Shown one piece after another: positions 27,701 through 36,489 of a DNA stretch of 64,000 nucleotides. Source of the DNA: Roseovarius tolerans (lineage in GTDB: Bacteria; Pseudomonadota; Alphaproteobacteria; Rhodobacterales; Rhodobacteraceae); NCBI RefSeq assembly GCF_900109855.1, contig NZ_FOBO01000002.1, positions 186,001-250,000 on the forward strand. The letters are read 5' to 3'. The number at the start of each line of letters is the position of its first letter. Position 1 is the first letter of the stretch. Below the pieces are notes generated by a model. That model was not told the DNA's origin. It made no database searches and was given only the letters and a program-made list of their open reading frames with translations. A program made the translations under genes and the position numbers.

Positions 27701-28302
27701 GCCGCCACCCTCTCCTGAAAGGCCTGATCGCTCAGATGAAAGCGCGGCGCGATGAACTCTTCCGCGCGCCTGATCCAGCCGCCCTTGCCGCCCGAACGCG
27801 TCCGCGCGAATTTGCGGCTGGCGGGGCGGGCATCGGCGAGGGCCAGGTAGTAATTGCGCCGCGCGATCCCGTAGGCGTCGGCGATATGATCCGGGGCCGC
27901 CTGCGCCGCGCGCGCCGCCGCGGCTTGCGTCTGCGGGCCGATGACACCGTCCACATCCACCGCCTCGCCCATCTCGCGCAAGAGGCGCTGCAATATCTTC
28001 ACCGCATTGGCCCCGGCATTGACATACATGTCAAAGACGCTGGCGCGCAGTGCCTCGGGCAAGCCCGCGATGCCGGGGCGCTGATAGTAGTGGTCGATGA
28101 AGATCGCCACCGCCTGCCCCCGACTGAGCGATCGCACATCGCCCACATCCACGTCGCCGTCACGGTCGAGATCGAGCCCCAAGCGCCGCATCGTGTGGAT
28201 CGTCACCCCGAAATTCGTGGCCCCGCCGGGATCGTCGGGGTCGTTCACGAAGCCGCCTTCGCGTGCGACGATCTCTTCGGCTATCTGTTCAATGCTTTGC
28301 AT
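27694..28302 (-). CDS. N-acetylmuramidase (glycoside hydrolase 108 type), holin-associated endolysin
   Basis: The 202-residue protein begins with the GH108 signature IVAREGGFVNDPDDPGGATNFGVT, in which the Glu of EGG is the catalytic acid, has FDMYVNAGANAVKILQRLL in the middle, and a peptidoglycan-binding type 3 domain near VDGVIGPQTQAAAA. It has no signal peptide, so it needs a holin to reach the wall; the holin gene follows and overlaps. The segment DLDRDGDVDVGDVRS inside the lysozyme domain looks like an EF-hand-type calcium loop. A single CtrA half-site-like TTAA (28357-28360) lies 55 bp upstream. Confidence 0.88.
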   Translation of the reverse strand: MQSIEQIAEEIVAREGGFVNDPDDPGGATNFGVTIHTMRRLGLDLDRDGDVDVGDVRSLSRGQAVAIFIDHYYQRPGIAGLPEALRASVFDMYVNAGANAVKILQRLLREMGEAVDVDGVIGPQTQAAAARAAQAAPDHIADAYGIARRNYYLALADARPASRKFARTRSGGKGGWIRRAEEFIAPRFHLSDQAFQERVAAW

Positions 28303-28444
28303 CCGCCTGCCCCATCTTGCCTATGCAACATGGGCGCGAGGATGGGATCGAAAACATTAACGCGCGCCTGAACCAGCGCGCGCTCTCATCTCATCACCAT
28401 GGTTTCTTTATGGCGAAAATACTCGAAACCCGACGGCAGCACCC

Positions 28445-28891
28445 TTAACTGCCGTCCGCCTCCTTGTAGACGCCTTGCTCTTTGAGCGCGTCGACGACTT
28501 CCTTGGGCATGTAATCCTCGTCATGCTTGGCGAGGATTTCGCTGGCTTCAAACACCCCGCCGCGATAGCTGCCGGTGCCGACCATGCCCTGATTTTCCTC
28601 GAAAAGATCGGGCAGAACCCCCTTGTAGGTCACAGGCACCACGCCGCCGCCATCGGTCACGTTGAAGTGGATCACCTCGCCCTGACCGCGTTTCAGGCTG
28701 CCTTCCTCGACCAGACCGCCGATGCGAAAAATCTCGGTCTCGCTTGGCGGTTCGGCCAGTACTTGGGTGGGCGAGCGGAAGAAATTGATCCCGTCGCGCA
28801 TCCCGTAGCCGATGAGCGCGGTCGCCATTACCAACGCCACGGCGGCAATCGCGATCACCTGCACGCGGCGCTTCTTCTTCAGCGATTTCAT
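28445..28891 (-). CDS. ccmE: Cytochrome c maturation haem chaperone CcmE
   Basis: The 148-residue protein has one N-terminal transmembrane helix after a basic start (MKSLKKKRRVQVIAI) and a periplasmic OB-fold domain with EIFRIGGLVEEGSLKR and YKGVLPDLFEENQGMV. His123 in LAKHDEDYMP would bind haem covalently before transfer to CcmF. It lies 142 bp upstream of the endolysin gene and 15 bp downstream of argC, and is probably read with argC. Confidence 0.95.
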   Translation of the reverse strand: MKSLKKKRRVQVIAIAAVALVMATALIGYGMRDGINFFRSPTQVLAEPPSETEIFRIGGLVEEGSLKRGQGEVIHFNVTDGGGVVPVTYKGVLPDLFEENQGMVGTGSYRGGVFEASEILAKHDEDYMPKEVVDALKEQGVYKEADGS

Positions 28892-28906
28892 GGGCGTCGT
28901 CCCTTT

Positions 28907-29935
28907 TTACGGAAAGACCGGGGCCAGCATGAGGCCCGTCGTCTCGTCCAGAGATAACATCAGATTGGCATTTTGCAACGCCTGCCCGCTGCTACCTTTT
29001 GTCAGGTTATCGAGCGCCGCAATGACGGTGCAACGCCCCGCCTGCCGGTCGGCGACAACACCGATATGGCAGAAATTGCTGCCCCGGATGTGGCGCGTGC
29101 TGGGGGCTTCGCCCAAGGGGAGAACCTCGATGAAGGGCTCGGACGCATAGGCCGCGTTCAGCGTGTCATGCACCGCCTGTGCGGAGCCCCGCAGATAGGC
29201 CGTCGCCAGAATGCCGCGATTGGCGGGGATCAGATGGGGCGTGAACTGGATCTCCACGGGCCGCCCGGCGATGGCCGAGAACTCCTGATCGAACTCGCCC
29301 AGATGCCGGTGCGTACTGCCCAGGGCATAGGCGTGATAGCCCTCGGACAATTCCGCATGCAGCAGATTTTCCTTGAGGCTGCGGCCCGCCCCAGAGACGG
29401 CGCATTTCAGGTCGAGGATGATCTCATCGAGGTCGATCACCCCGGCGGAAATCAGCGGCCGCAGGATATACTGCCCGGTCGCCGCGTTGCAGCCGGTGCC
29501 CGCCACCAGCCGCGCGCCCACGATCTCGTCGCGGTAGAACTCGGTCAACCCGTAGACCGCCTCTTTCTGCAACTCGGGTGCGGCATGGGGATTGCCATAC
29601 CACTTTTCATAGGCTGCCGGGTCGCGCAGCCGGAAATCTGCGGAGAGATCGATGATCTTCAGGTCGCGCGGCAGCGCGGCGATCACCTCCTGGCTGGTCT
29701 TGTGCGGCAGGGCACAGAAACACAGATCGATATCTGCGAAGTCGATCTCTTCAATCGTAACCAGATCGGGCAGATCGAGATGGCGCAGATGCGGAAAGAC
29801 GGTGCCCATCCCCTGCCCGGCCTTGGAATTGGCAGCAAGCGCCGCAATCTCAAGGTCGGGATGGGTGGCAATCAGCCGGACAAGTTCGGCGCCGGTATAG
29901 CCGGACGCGCCCAGGATGGCGATTTTATGGGTCAT
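28907..29935 (-). CDS. argC: N-acetyl-gamma-glutamyl-phosphate reductase
   Basis: ArgC reduces N-acetylglutamyl phosphate to the semialdehyde with NADPH in arginine synthesis. The 342-residue product has the dinucleotide-binding [13 protein letters not shown] at the start, the catalytic cysteine in [14 protein letters not shown], and [11 protein letters not shown], containing the second active-site histidine region. This matches the longer, type 1 ArgC length. Confidence 0.96.
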   Translation of the reverse strand: MTHKIAILGASGYTGAELVRLIATHPDLEIAALAANSKAGQGMGTVFPHLRHLDLPDLVTIEEIDFADIDLCFCALPHKTSQEVIAALPRDLKIIDLSADFRLRDPAAYEKWYGNPHAAPELQKEAVYGLTEFYRDEIVGARLVAGTGCNAATGQYILRPLISAGVIDLDEIILDLKCAVSGAGRSLKENLLHAELSEGYHAYALGSTHRHLGEFDQEFSAIAGRPVEIQFTPHLIPANRGILATAYLRGSAQAVHDTLNAAYASEPFIEVLPLGEAPSTRHIRGSNFCHIGVVADRQAGRCTVIAALDNLTKGSSGQALQNANLMLSLDETTGLMLAPVFP

Positions 29936-30000
29936 GGTGACCTCTCATAGCGAAATTCAAACAGGGGATAGTGCGTATCGCGGCTCAGTGCAACGCGCGC

Positions 30001-30813
30001 TCAGACGGGACGAAAGCTGATCTCTCGTCGCAGGAACTGCGTCGCGCGGGAAGACACGCGCTTGGGATCGCCCGTGGTCAGAAAAACCGACTCTGGGCCG
30101 GGTCCGATCTTGTCGGGGTGGCGACCGAGGTAATCGCTCAGGCTCGCCGCGACCAGCGTGGGCTGCGAATAGACCGCAACGTCGGGACCCAAAGCATCGC
30201 GAAACACGTCCTCAACCAACGGGTAATGCGTGCAGCCCAGAACGGCGGCCTCCGGGTGCGGCATCTTGCGCCTGAGCGCGTCCACATGGGAGCGCACCAG
30301 CGCCTCGGCAAGGATCATGTCACCCTCTTCGATGGCGTCCACGACACCGCCACAGGCCTGCGCCTCGACATCGACGCCGATGGCGCGAAACGCCAGTTCG
30401 CGCTGAAACGCGCGGCTTGCGACCGTCGCAGGCGTCGCGAAAAGCGCGACGTTCTTCACGGCCACCTCGCGCGGCGGAGAGTTGTCGCCCCACTCCCGTT
30501 CGGTCAGCGCCTCGATCAGCGGCACGAAGACGCCCAGCACGCGCTTGCCCTCGGGCACCCAGGCCTCCTGCATGCGGCGCAGGGCGGCGGCGGAGGCGGT
30601 GTTGCAGGCCAGAATTACCAGATCGCAGCCGGCATCGAACAGCCGTGCGACGTTGGTCGTGGTCAGATCATAGATATCATCGGGATCGCGCACACCGTAG
30701 GGCGTGTGGGCGTTGTCGCCGAGATAGACAAACGGCACCTCGGGGAGACGCTTGCTCACCGCGTCCCAAACCGTCAGGCCGCCCAGCCCGCTGTCGAAAA
30801 TCCCTACCGCCAT
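30001..30813 (-). CDS. murI: Glutamate racemase
   Basis: MurI makes D-glutamate for peptidoglycan. The 270-residue protein has both catalytic cysteines, in LACNTASA and in LGCTHYPLV, together with [11 protein letters not shown] near the N-terminus and [12 protein letters not shown]. The gene stands alone between argC and the acyltransferase gene, 18 bp after the latter, so it could share its promoter. Confidence 0.96.
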   Translation of the reverse strand: MAVGIFDSGLGGLTVWDAVSKRLPEVPFVYLGDNAHTPYGVRDPDDIYDLTTTNVARLFDAGCDLVILACNTASAAALRRMQEAWVPEGKRVLGVFVPLIEALTEREWGDNSPPREVAVKNVALFATPATVASRAFQRELAFRAIGVDVEAQACGGVVDAIEEGDMILAEALVRSHVDALRRKMPHPEAAVLGCTHYPLVEDVFRDALGPDVAVYSQPTLVAASLSDYLGRHPDKIGPGPESVFLTTGDPKRVSSRATQFLRREISFRPV

Positions 30814-30831
30814 GTTCCGCGCCCAATGTCG

Positions 30832-31695
30832 TTACTCGTATTCGAACCCGATTTCCGAGGCGATAACCGGGCTTGGCGATAATTCATAGGTCTTTGCGCG
30901 CAGAAATGCCATCAGGGATTTCGTGTCGCCGGTATATTGCGCGAGCGTGCTGCGCGGGATCGGATCACCCACCACGACCTTGACGGGCGTGTCCACCCGT
31001 TTGCGGAATTCCTTGATCAAGAGCCCCATGCGCAGCGTGTAATGCAGGTGGCTCGCCAACTGAAAGAGGCGGCTGGTGTGACCGTCGAAATAGACGGGCA
31101 CAACGGTGGCCTCGCTCTTGGCGATCATCTTGGCCGTGAATCCGCGCCAGCCCGGGTCCATCGGGCGCGAAAACGGCTTGGCCGCCGTGCTGACCGTGCC
31201 GCCGGGAAAGACGCCAATCGCCCCGCCCTGCCCCAGGTAATCGAGCGACGCCTTGCGTGTGGCGAGATTGAGCGCGACCGCCTCTTTGGTGCCGTCGAAA
31301 CTGATCGGCAGGATCACCTTGTTGAGATCTTCGGCCTTGCGGAACACCTGGTGCGCCAGAATGCGAAAGTCGCCCCGGGTCTGGCTGAGGATGTGGCCCA
31401 TCATCAGCCCGTCGAGGATGCCGTAAGGGTGATTGGCGATCAGCACCAAAGGCCCCTCGCGCGGGATGTTCATCAGGCTGCCGCCCACTACGTCTAGCGT
31501 CAGCCCGTAGCGCTCCACGATCACTTCCCAGAAATCGCGCCCGCGCGAGACCTCGGTCTCGTATCCCGCCGCACGTTTGATCAGGGCGATGCGCCCGGTC
31601 AGGTTCTCCATCGTGCGGATCATGGCCCGCCCGCCCTTGGTCTGGGCGGAATAGGCATAGGAAATGTCACGGGCGATCTGGCGATCAGGGCGCAT
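30832..31695 (-). CDS. Lysophospholipid acyltransferase family protein
   Basis: The 287-residue protein has the acyltransferase motif NHPYGILDG (histidine and aspartate five residues apart, as in the NHPXGXLDG hemolysin-like branch rather than the HX4D of PlsC), followed by GVFPGGTVS and VPVYFDG. Such proteins acylate lysophospholipids or lyso-ornithine lipid at the inner membrane. Which acceptor is used is not clear. The start at 31695 (MRPDRQIARDISY) has AAGGA upstream; the longer frame to 31758 does not. It follows the indolepyruvate oxidoreductase gene by 81 bp. Confidence 0.85.
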   Translation of the reverse strand: MRPDRQIARDISYAYSAQTKGGRAMIRTMENLTGRIALIKRAAGYETEVSRGRDFWEVIVERYGLTLDVVGGSLMNIPREGPLVLIANHPYGILDGLMMGHILSQTRGDFRILAHQVFRKAEDLNKVILPISFDGTKEAVALNLATRKASLDYLGQGGAIGVFPGGTVSTAAKPFSRPMDPGWRGFTAKMIAKSEATVVPVYFDGHTSRLFQLASHLHYTLRMGLLIKEFRKRVDTPVKVVVGDPIPRSTLAQYTGDTKSLMAFLRAKTYELSPSPVIASEIGFEYE

Positions 31696-31776
31696 GGGCG
31701 GCGGTCCTTGGCTGGCTTGCGGCCTGTTAAGATTATGCGACGCTTTTGACCAGATCACGTGACAGTTTCGTGACGC

Positions 31777-34700
31777 CTACTCCGCCGCCTGTGCCATTTC
31801 CGTCCCACCTGCGCGGATCACCGCCAAAAGCTCCTCGCGCCGTTTCGCAGCCTTTTGCTCGTTGGCCTGCTTGACCGGGCCAAAGCCACGGATCGAGAGC
31901 GGCAATTCGGCGAGCGCGAGGATCGCGTCGCGGGTGCGGGTGTCGAGTTTCGGCAGCGCCTCGGCCATGTCGGCCTCGTATTGCCTGATCAGCGCGCGTT
32001 CCATCTTGCGCTCTTCAGTGCGGCCAAAAGGATCGAGCGGGGTGCCGCGCAGCATCTTGAGCTTGGCCAGAAGACCGAAGCTGCGCAGGATGCCGGGGCC
32101 GAATTCACGCTTCTTCGGACGTCCGTCATAGCCCATCTTCGACAGGATCGGCGGGGCGAGGTGGAACTTCATCTTGAATTCGCCGCCGAATTCGGCGCAC
32201 GCCTTTGCGGCCGTTTCCAGATGCAGCCGGGCGACCTCGTACTCATCCTTGTAAGCCAGCAGCTTGTGATAGCCCTTGGCCACCGCCTCTTTTACGCCCG
32301 CATCCTCGATGTCACTGAGCATCCGATGATACCGCTTCACCAACCGCTTGCCCTGATAGGCGCGCAGGTGATCGGCGCGGTAGTCGATCTTTTCATCGAG
32401 CGTTTTCGGCTTGGCCACCACGTTAGGGCTCAGAACCTTCTCCACCTCCGCCGGGTAGAGCGCCGCCCAACGGCCCACCTCGAAGGCGCGCAGATTGGCC
32501 TCGACCGCCGCGCCGTTGAGGGTGATGGCCTGCGTGATCGCATCATGGCTCAGCGGCAGTAGGCCGCGCTGCCAGGCCGCGCCGAAGATCATCATGTTGG
32601 AATAGATCGAATCGCCCATAACGGTTTTCGCCAGTTCCGAGGCGTCGAACAACTGCACGCCCTCGCGCAGTCGCGCCTCGAGTGCCAGTTGCAGCCGGTC
32701 GGCGGGCAGGTGAAATTCCGGATCGCGGGTGAAATCGCCGGTGATGATCTCGTGCCTGTTGACCACCGCGCCCGTGCGGCCCTGACGCGTCAGGGCAAGC
32801 GTCTTGGCCCCCGCACTGACCACGAGATCGCCGCCGATCAGGGTATGCGCCTCGCCAGTTGCGACCCGGATCGCGTTGATATCACCGGGTTTCTCGGCGA
32901 TGCGGCAATGGATATGCACAGCACCACCCTTTTGCGCGAGACCGGCCATTTCCATCATGCCCGCGCCCTTGCCGTCGATTTGCGCGGCCTGCGCCATGAC
33001 CGCGCCGATGGTGACGACGCCGGTGCCGCCCACGCCGGTGATCACCACGTTATGCGTGCCGTCGATTGCGGGTAGCGCGGGGTCCGGCATGTCGGGCAGT
33101 TGCAATTCCGTCGTGCTCTCCTTGCGCGGCGTCGCTCCTTCGAGCGTGACGAAGGACGGACAAAACCCCTTGAGGCAAGAGAAATCCTTGTTGCAGCTTG
33201 ACTGGTCGATGGCCCGCTTGCGGCCCAGTTCCGTCTCGACCGGCACGATGGCGACGCAGTTCGATTGCACCCCGCAATCGCCGCAGCCCTCGCAGACATC
33301 GGTGTTGATGAAAACGCGGCGGTCGGGGTCTGGGAATTTACCGCGCTTGCGGCGGCGGCGCTTTTCGGCGGCGCAGGTCTGGATGTAGAGAATGACGCTT
33401 ACACCCTCGACCTCAGCCAGCCGATCCTGCACCGCCATCAAATCTGATCGTTTTGAAAATTCAACGTCTTGCGGGAAGGACTTCAGGTCGATTTCTTCCT
33501 TCTCGTCATAGACCACCGACAAGTGCTTCACGCCCATCGCGCGTAGCTCGGCGGCGATCTGCGGCGCATCCAGCCCGCCGTCATTGCCCTGCCCGCCGGT
33601 CATCGCCACGGCGTCGTTGTAAAGGATCTTGTAGGTCATCGTCGTGCCAGCGGCGAGCGCCGCGCGAATGGCCTGCACGCCGGAATGGTTGTAGGTGCCG
33701 TCACCGAGGTTCTGGAACACGTGACCGCGCTTGGAAAACGGGGCCTCGCCGATCCAATTCGCGCCCTCGCCGCCCATATGGGTGAAGCCGGTCGTTTCGC
33801 GGTCCATCCACTGCACCATGTAGTGACAGCCGATCCCGGCATAGGCGCGGCTGCCTTCGGGTAGCTTGGTCGAGGAATTATGCGGGCACCCGGCGCAGAA
33901 ATACGGCAGGCGCGTCGCGATTTCCTCGGCATTGTCACCGGCGCGCACCTCCGAGAGCGCGGCCAACCCCGCCTTGATGCGGTCGGTGCCGCGCCCCTCT
34001 TCGATGAGGATGTCGCCCAGTTTTTCAGCGATCCATATGGGGTCGAGCGCGCCGCGCGTCGGAAAGAGTTCGTCACGATGCATGCCGCCCGCGCCGCCCT
34101 TGTACCAGCCATAGACACGCCGCCCGCGCCGGTCGTCGAAAATGGCCTCCTTGATCTGCACCTCGATCAGCTTGCGCTTTTCCTCGACCACGACGATCAG
34201 GTCGAGCCCTTCGGCCCAGTCGTGGAACCCGTGCATGTCGAGCGGAAAGACCTGCCCGACCTTGTAGGTGGTGATGCCGAGACGCTCGGCCTCGTCGGCG
34301 TCTATGCCCAAAAGCTCCAGCGCGTGCACCAGATCGAGCCAGTTCTTGCCCGCCGCGACAAAGCCAATCTTGGCCCCCGGCTTGCCCCACATCCGCTTGT
34401 CCATGCGGTTGGCACGGGAAAACGCCTCGGCGGCAAAGCGTTTGTAGTCGATCATGCGGGTTTCCTGCGCATGCGGCGTGTCGATCAGGCGGATGTTCAG
34501 CCCGCCCTCGGGCATCGGGAAATCGGGCGTCACCAACTGCACGCGATCCGGGTTGCCATCGACCACCGCCGTTGCCTCGACGGTGTCTTTCATGGTCTTG
34601 AGGCCGACCCAGACCCCGGCAAATCGGCTGAGCGCGTAGCCGTAGATGCCGTAGTCGATGATCTCCTGCACACCTGCGGGGCTGACCACGGGCATGTAGG

Positions 34701-35196
34701 CATCCACGAGCGCCCATTCGCTTTGATGAAGCACGGTGGAGGATTCGCCGGTGTGATCGTCGCCCATGGCCATCAGCACACCACCATGCGCGGAGGTGCC
34801 CGCCATGTTGGCATGGCGCATCACGTCGCCCGAGCGGTCGACCCCCGGCCCCTTGCCATACCAAAGGCCGAACACGCCGTCATACTTGCCCTCGCCGCGC
34901 AGTTCCGCCTGTTGTGCACCCCAGAGCGCGGTCGCTGCCAGATCCTCGTTTAGCCCTTCCTCGAAGCGCACCTGCGCCTCGGTCAGGACCTTTTCAGCGC
35001 GGCGCATCTGCATGTCCACCGCGCCCAAGGGAGAACCGCGATACCCGGTGACATAGCCCGCAGTATTCAACCCCGCCGCCCGGTCGCGTGCCGCTTGCGT
35101 CAGCATCAGGCGCACCATGGCCTGCGTGCCGTTCAAAAGAACCGGTGATTTTTCCAGATCGAAACGGTCGTTCAGAGATACCTTCTGCGTGGTCAT
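31777..35196 (-). CDS. Indolepyruvate:ferredoxin oxidoreductase, fused subunits
   Basis: The 1139-residue protein joins the alpha (thiamine-diphosphate) and gamma parts of a 2-oxoacid:ferredoxin oxidoreductase. Visible parts are a TPP-dependent region with GEGANWIGEAPF and NLGDGTYNHSG, cysteine clusters for iron-sulfur centres in CEGCGDCGVQSNC and SCNKDFSCLKGFC, and the gamma domain with ITGVGGTGVVTIGAVMAQAA and GLAQKGGAVHIHC. Enzymes of this aerobic alphaproteobacterial type oxidise arylpyruvates from aromatic amino-acid transamination to acyl-CoA. The start has GGGAGG upstream. The gene is divergent from a LysR regulator, with a 21-bp palindrome between them. Confidence 0.94.
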   Translation of the reverse strand: MTTQKVSLNDRFDLEKSPVLLNGTQAMVRLMLTQAARDRAAGLNTAGYVTGYRGSPLGAVDMQMRRAEKVLTEAQVRFEEGLNEDLAATALWGAQQAELRGEGKYDGVFGLWYGKGPGVDRSGDVMRHANMAGTSAHGGVLMAMGDDHTGESSTVLHQSEWALVDAYMPVVSPAGVQEIIDYGIYGYALSRFAGVWVGLKTMKDTVEATAVVDGNPDRVQLVTPDFPMPEGGLNIRLIDTPHAQETRMIDYKRFAAEAFSRANRMDKRMWGKPGAKIGFVAAGKNWLDLVHALELLGIDADEAERLGITTYKVGQVFPLDMHGFHDWAEGLDLIVVVEEKRKLIEVQIKEAIFDDRRGRRVYGWYKGGAGGMHRDELFPTRGALDPIWIAEKLGDILIEEGRGTDRIKAGLAALSEVRAGDNAEEIATRLPYFCAGCPHNSSTKLPEGSRAYAGIGCHYMVQWMDRETTGFTHMGGEGANWIGEAPFSKRGHVFQNLGDGTYNHSGVQAIRAALAAGTTMTYKILYNDAVAMTGGQGNDGGLDAPQIAAELRAMGVKHLSVVYDEKEEIDLKSFPQDVEFSKRSDLMAVQDRLAEVEGVSVILYIQTCAAEKRRRRKRGKFPDPDRRVFINTDVCEGCGDCGVQSNCVAIVPVETELGRKRAIDQSSCNKDFSCLKGFCPSFVTLEGATPRKESTTELQLPDMPDPALPAIDGTHNVVITGVGGTGVVTIGAVMAQAAQIDGKGAGMMEMAGLAQKGGAVHIHCRIAEKPGDINAIRVATGEAHTLIGGDLVVSAGAKTLALTRQGRTGAVVNRHEIITGDFTRDPEFHLPADRLQLALEARLREGVQLFDASELAKTVMGDSIYSNMMIFGAAWQRGLLPLSHDAITQAITLNGAAVEANLRAFEVGRWAALYPAEVEKVLSPNVVAKPKTLDEKIDYRADHLRAYQGKRLVKRYHRMLSDIEDAGVKEAVAKGYHKLLAYKDEYEVARLHLETAAKACAEFGGEFKMKFHLAPPILSKMGYDGRPKKREFGPGILRSFGLLAKLKMLRGTPLDPFGRTEERKMERALIRQYEADMAEALPKLDTRTRDAILALAELPLSIRGFGPVKQANEQKAAKRREELLAVIRAGGTEMAQAAE

Positions 35197-35245
35197 GTGC
35201 GTGCCTCCCTTGGTTTGAGGGCCTTGCCTCAGTATAGGGCAATAT

Positions 35246-35266
35246 TAGGTCATAATTTATGACCTA
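35246..35266. promoter_or_regulatory. Perfect 21-bp palindrome, likely LysR operator
   Basis: TAGGTCATAA and TTATGACCTA flank a single central T. The core includes T-N11-A (T at 35250, A at 35262), the basic LysR recognition pattern. It lies between the divergent oxidoreductase and LysR genes, 50 bp from the oxidoreductase start. Confidence 0.7.
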
Positions 35267-35367
35267 CCAAGTGGAATTTCACAAATTTATCGCGCGCTTG
35301 CTATCGCACCACGAGGATTTTCTGCTATTACGTCAGACGTGCTGAAGTTTTTCGGAAAGTTAGGGTC

Positions 35368-36273
35368 ATGGACTGGGATAAGCTCAGAATCTTTCACGCG
35401 GTGGCGGATGCAGGCAGCCTGACCCATGCGGGCGATCAGCTCCATCTGTCGCAATCGGCGGTCTCTCGCCAAGTGCGCGCGCTTGAGGAATCGCTGAATG
35501 CCACCCTGTTTCACCGCCATGCGCGGGGGCTGATTCTCACCGAACAGGGCGAATTGCTGTTTGATGCGACGCGCGCCATGCTCAAGCGTCTCGACGCCGC
35601 CACCGCCCGCATCCGCGATAGCGAGGAAGAGGTGTTCGGCGAATTGCGCGTGACCACCACGACCGGCTTTGGCACGCTGTGGCTCGCCCCGCGCCTGCCC
35701 AAGCTCTATGCGAAATATCCCGACCTCAAGATCGATCTGATGCTCGAGGAGCGCGTGCTTGACCTGCCGATGCGCGAGGCCGATGTGGCCATCCGGATGA
35801 AGGAACCCAGCCAGGCCGACCTGATCCGCAAGCGGCTGATGAGTGTGCATATGTGCCTTTACGCCACACATTCCTACGTGGCGCTGCACGGCAATCCCGA
35901 AGCACCCGAGGATCTGCAGGCGCATCGATTGATCTGCCAGAACCCGCGCTCGGCGCAGGTCGGCGCGGCGGCGACGCTGGTGAATGAGTTGATGACGAAT
36001 GACATCTCGTCTCTGCTGACGGTGAACAACTATTTCGGCGTTTTGCAGGGTGTGCTGCACGATCTCGGCGTCGGCGTTCTGCCAGATTACCTGATCCGCG
36101 ACTTTCCCCAACTCGTGCGCGTCCTGCCCGACGTGTCCTCGAACGAGGTGCCGGTATTCCTCGCTTACCCTGAGGAATTGCGCCACTCCAAGCGCATCTC
36201 CGCCTTCCGCGATTTCGTGCAGGATGAGATCATCGCCTACCGGAAAACGATGAAAGAACAGGCGCTTGGCTAA
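35368..36273 (+). CDS. LysR family transcriptional regulator (GcvA-like)
   Basis: The 301-residue protein has the N-terminal helix-turn-helix (AGSLTHAGDQLHLSQSAVSRQVRALEE) and a C-terminal effector-binding domain with TTTTGFGTLWLAPRLPKL and GVLQGVLHDLGVGVLPDYL. It is divergent from the indolepyruvate oxidoreductase gene across a 171-bp gap that holds a perfect palindrome, the standard arrangement for a LysR protein controlling its neighbour. The effector may be an aromatic amino acid or arylpyruvate, but that is a guess from context. Confidence 0.93.
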   Translation: MDWDKLRIFHAVADAGSLTHAGDQLHLSQSAVSRQVRALEESLNATLFHRHARGLILTEQGELLFDATRAMLKRLDAATARIRDSEEEVFGELRVTTTTGFGTLWLAPRLPKLYAKYPDLKIDLMLEERVLDLPMREADVAIRMKEPSQADLIRKRLMSVHMCLYATHSYVALHGNPEAPEDLQAHRLICQNPRSAQVGAAATLVNELMTNDISSLLTVNNYFGVLQGVLHDLGVGVLPDYLIRDFPQLVRVLPDVSSNEVPVFLAYPEELRHSKRISAFRDFVQDEIIAYRKTMKEQALG

Positions 36274-36346
36274 GGGTTTGGACAATGCCTGAATCAGCCA
36301 TGCAATAATCGCATATCGGCCATGCTGCACATGCGGCATTATTTTC

Positions 36347-36376
36347 CTTGAACGCGCCGAAGCGCCCCCTTATTTG
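36347..36376 (+). promoter_or_regulatory. Heat-shock (RpoH-like) promoter
   Basis: CTTGAAC is followed, after the spacing typical of sigma-32 promoters, by CCCCCTTATTTG. The consensus is CTTGAA-N13-CCCCATNT in E. coli and CTTG with C(C/T)TATNT in Rhodobacter RpoH promoters. Transcription would begin near 36382. Confidence 0.55.
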
Positions 36377-36381
36377 CCGAT

Positions 36382-36463
36382 TGTGACGGTGATAGCCGCA
36401 AGGCGCTCACCATCATACCTCCCTGTTGGACTTTGGCCGAGCTTAGTGCTCGGCCTTTTTTTT
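36382..36463 (+). ncRNA. Candidate small RNA of about 80 nt
   Basis: Between the LysR gene and the convergent peptidase gene lies a compact unit without an ORF. It has a heat-shock-like promoter, a first stem-loop (GGTGA/TCACC and GCC/GGC closed by a GCAA tetraloop, 36388-36411), an unpaired stretch containing ACCTCCC (36417-36423), complementary to ribosome binding sites, and a strong Rho-independent terminator with eight T. This is the layout of an Hfq-dependent trans-acting sRNA. I cannot assign it to a named family. Confidence 0.6.
36435..36463 (+). terminator. Rho-independent terminator of the candidate sRNA
   Basis: GGCCGAGC and GCTCGGCC form an 8-bp stem around a 5-base loop, followed by eight T. 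It would also stop read-through from the LysR gene. Confidence 0.9.
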
Positions 36464-36489
36464 CGCTGCACGAAATTTGCGCAAGGCTG

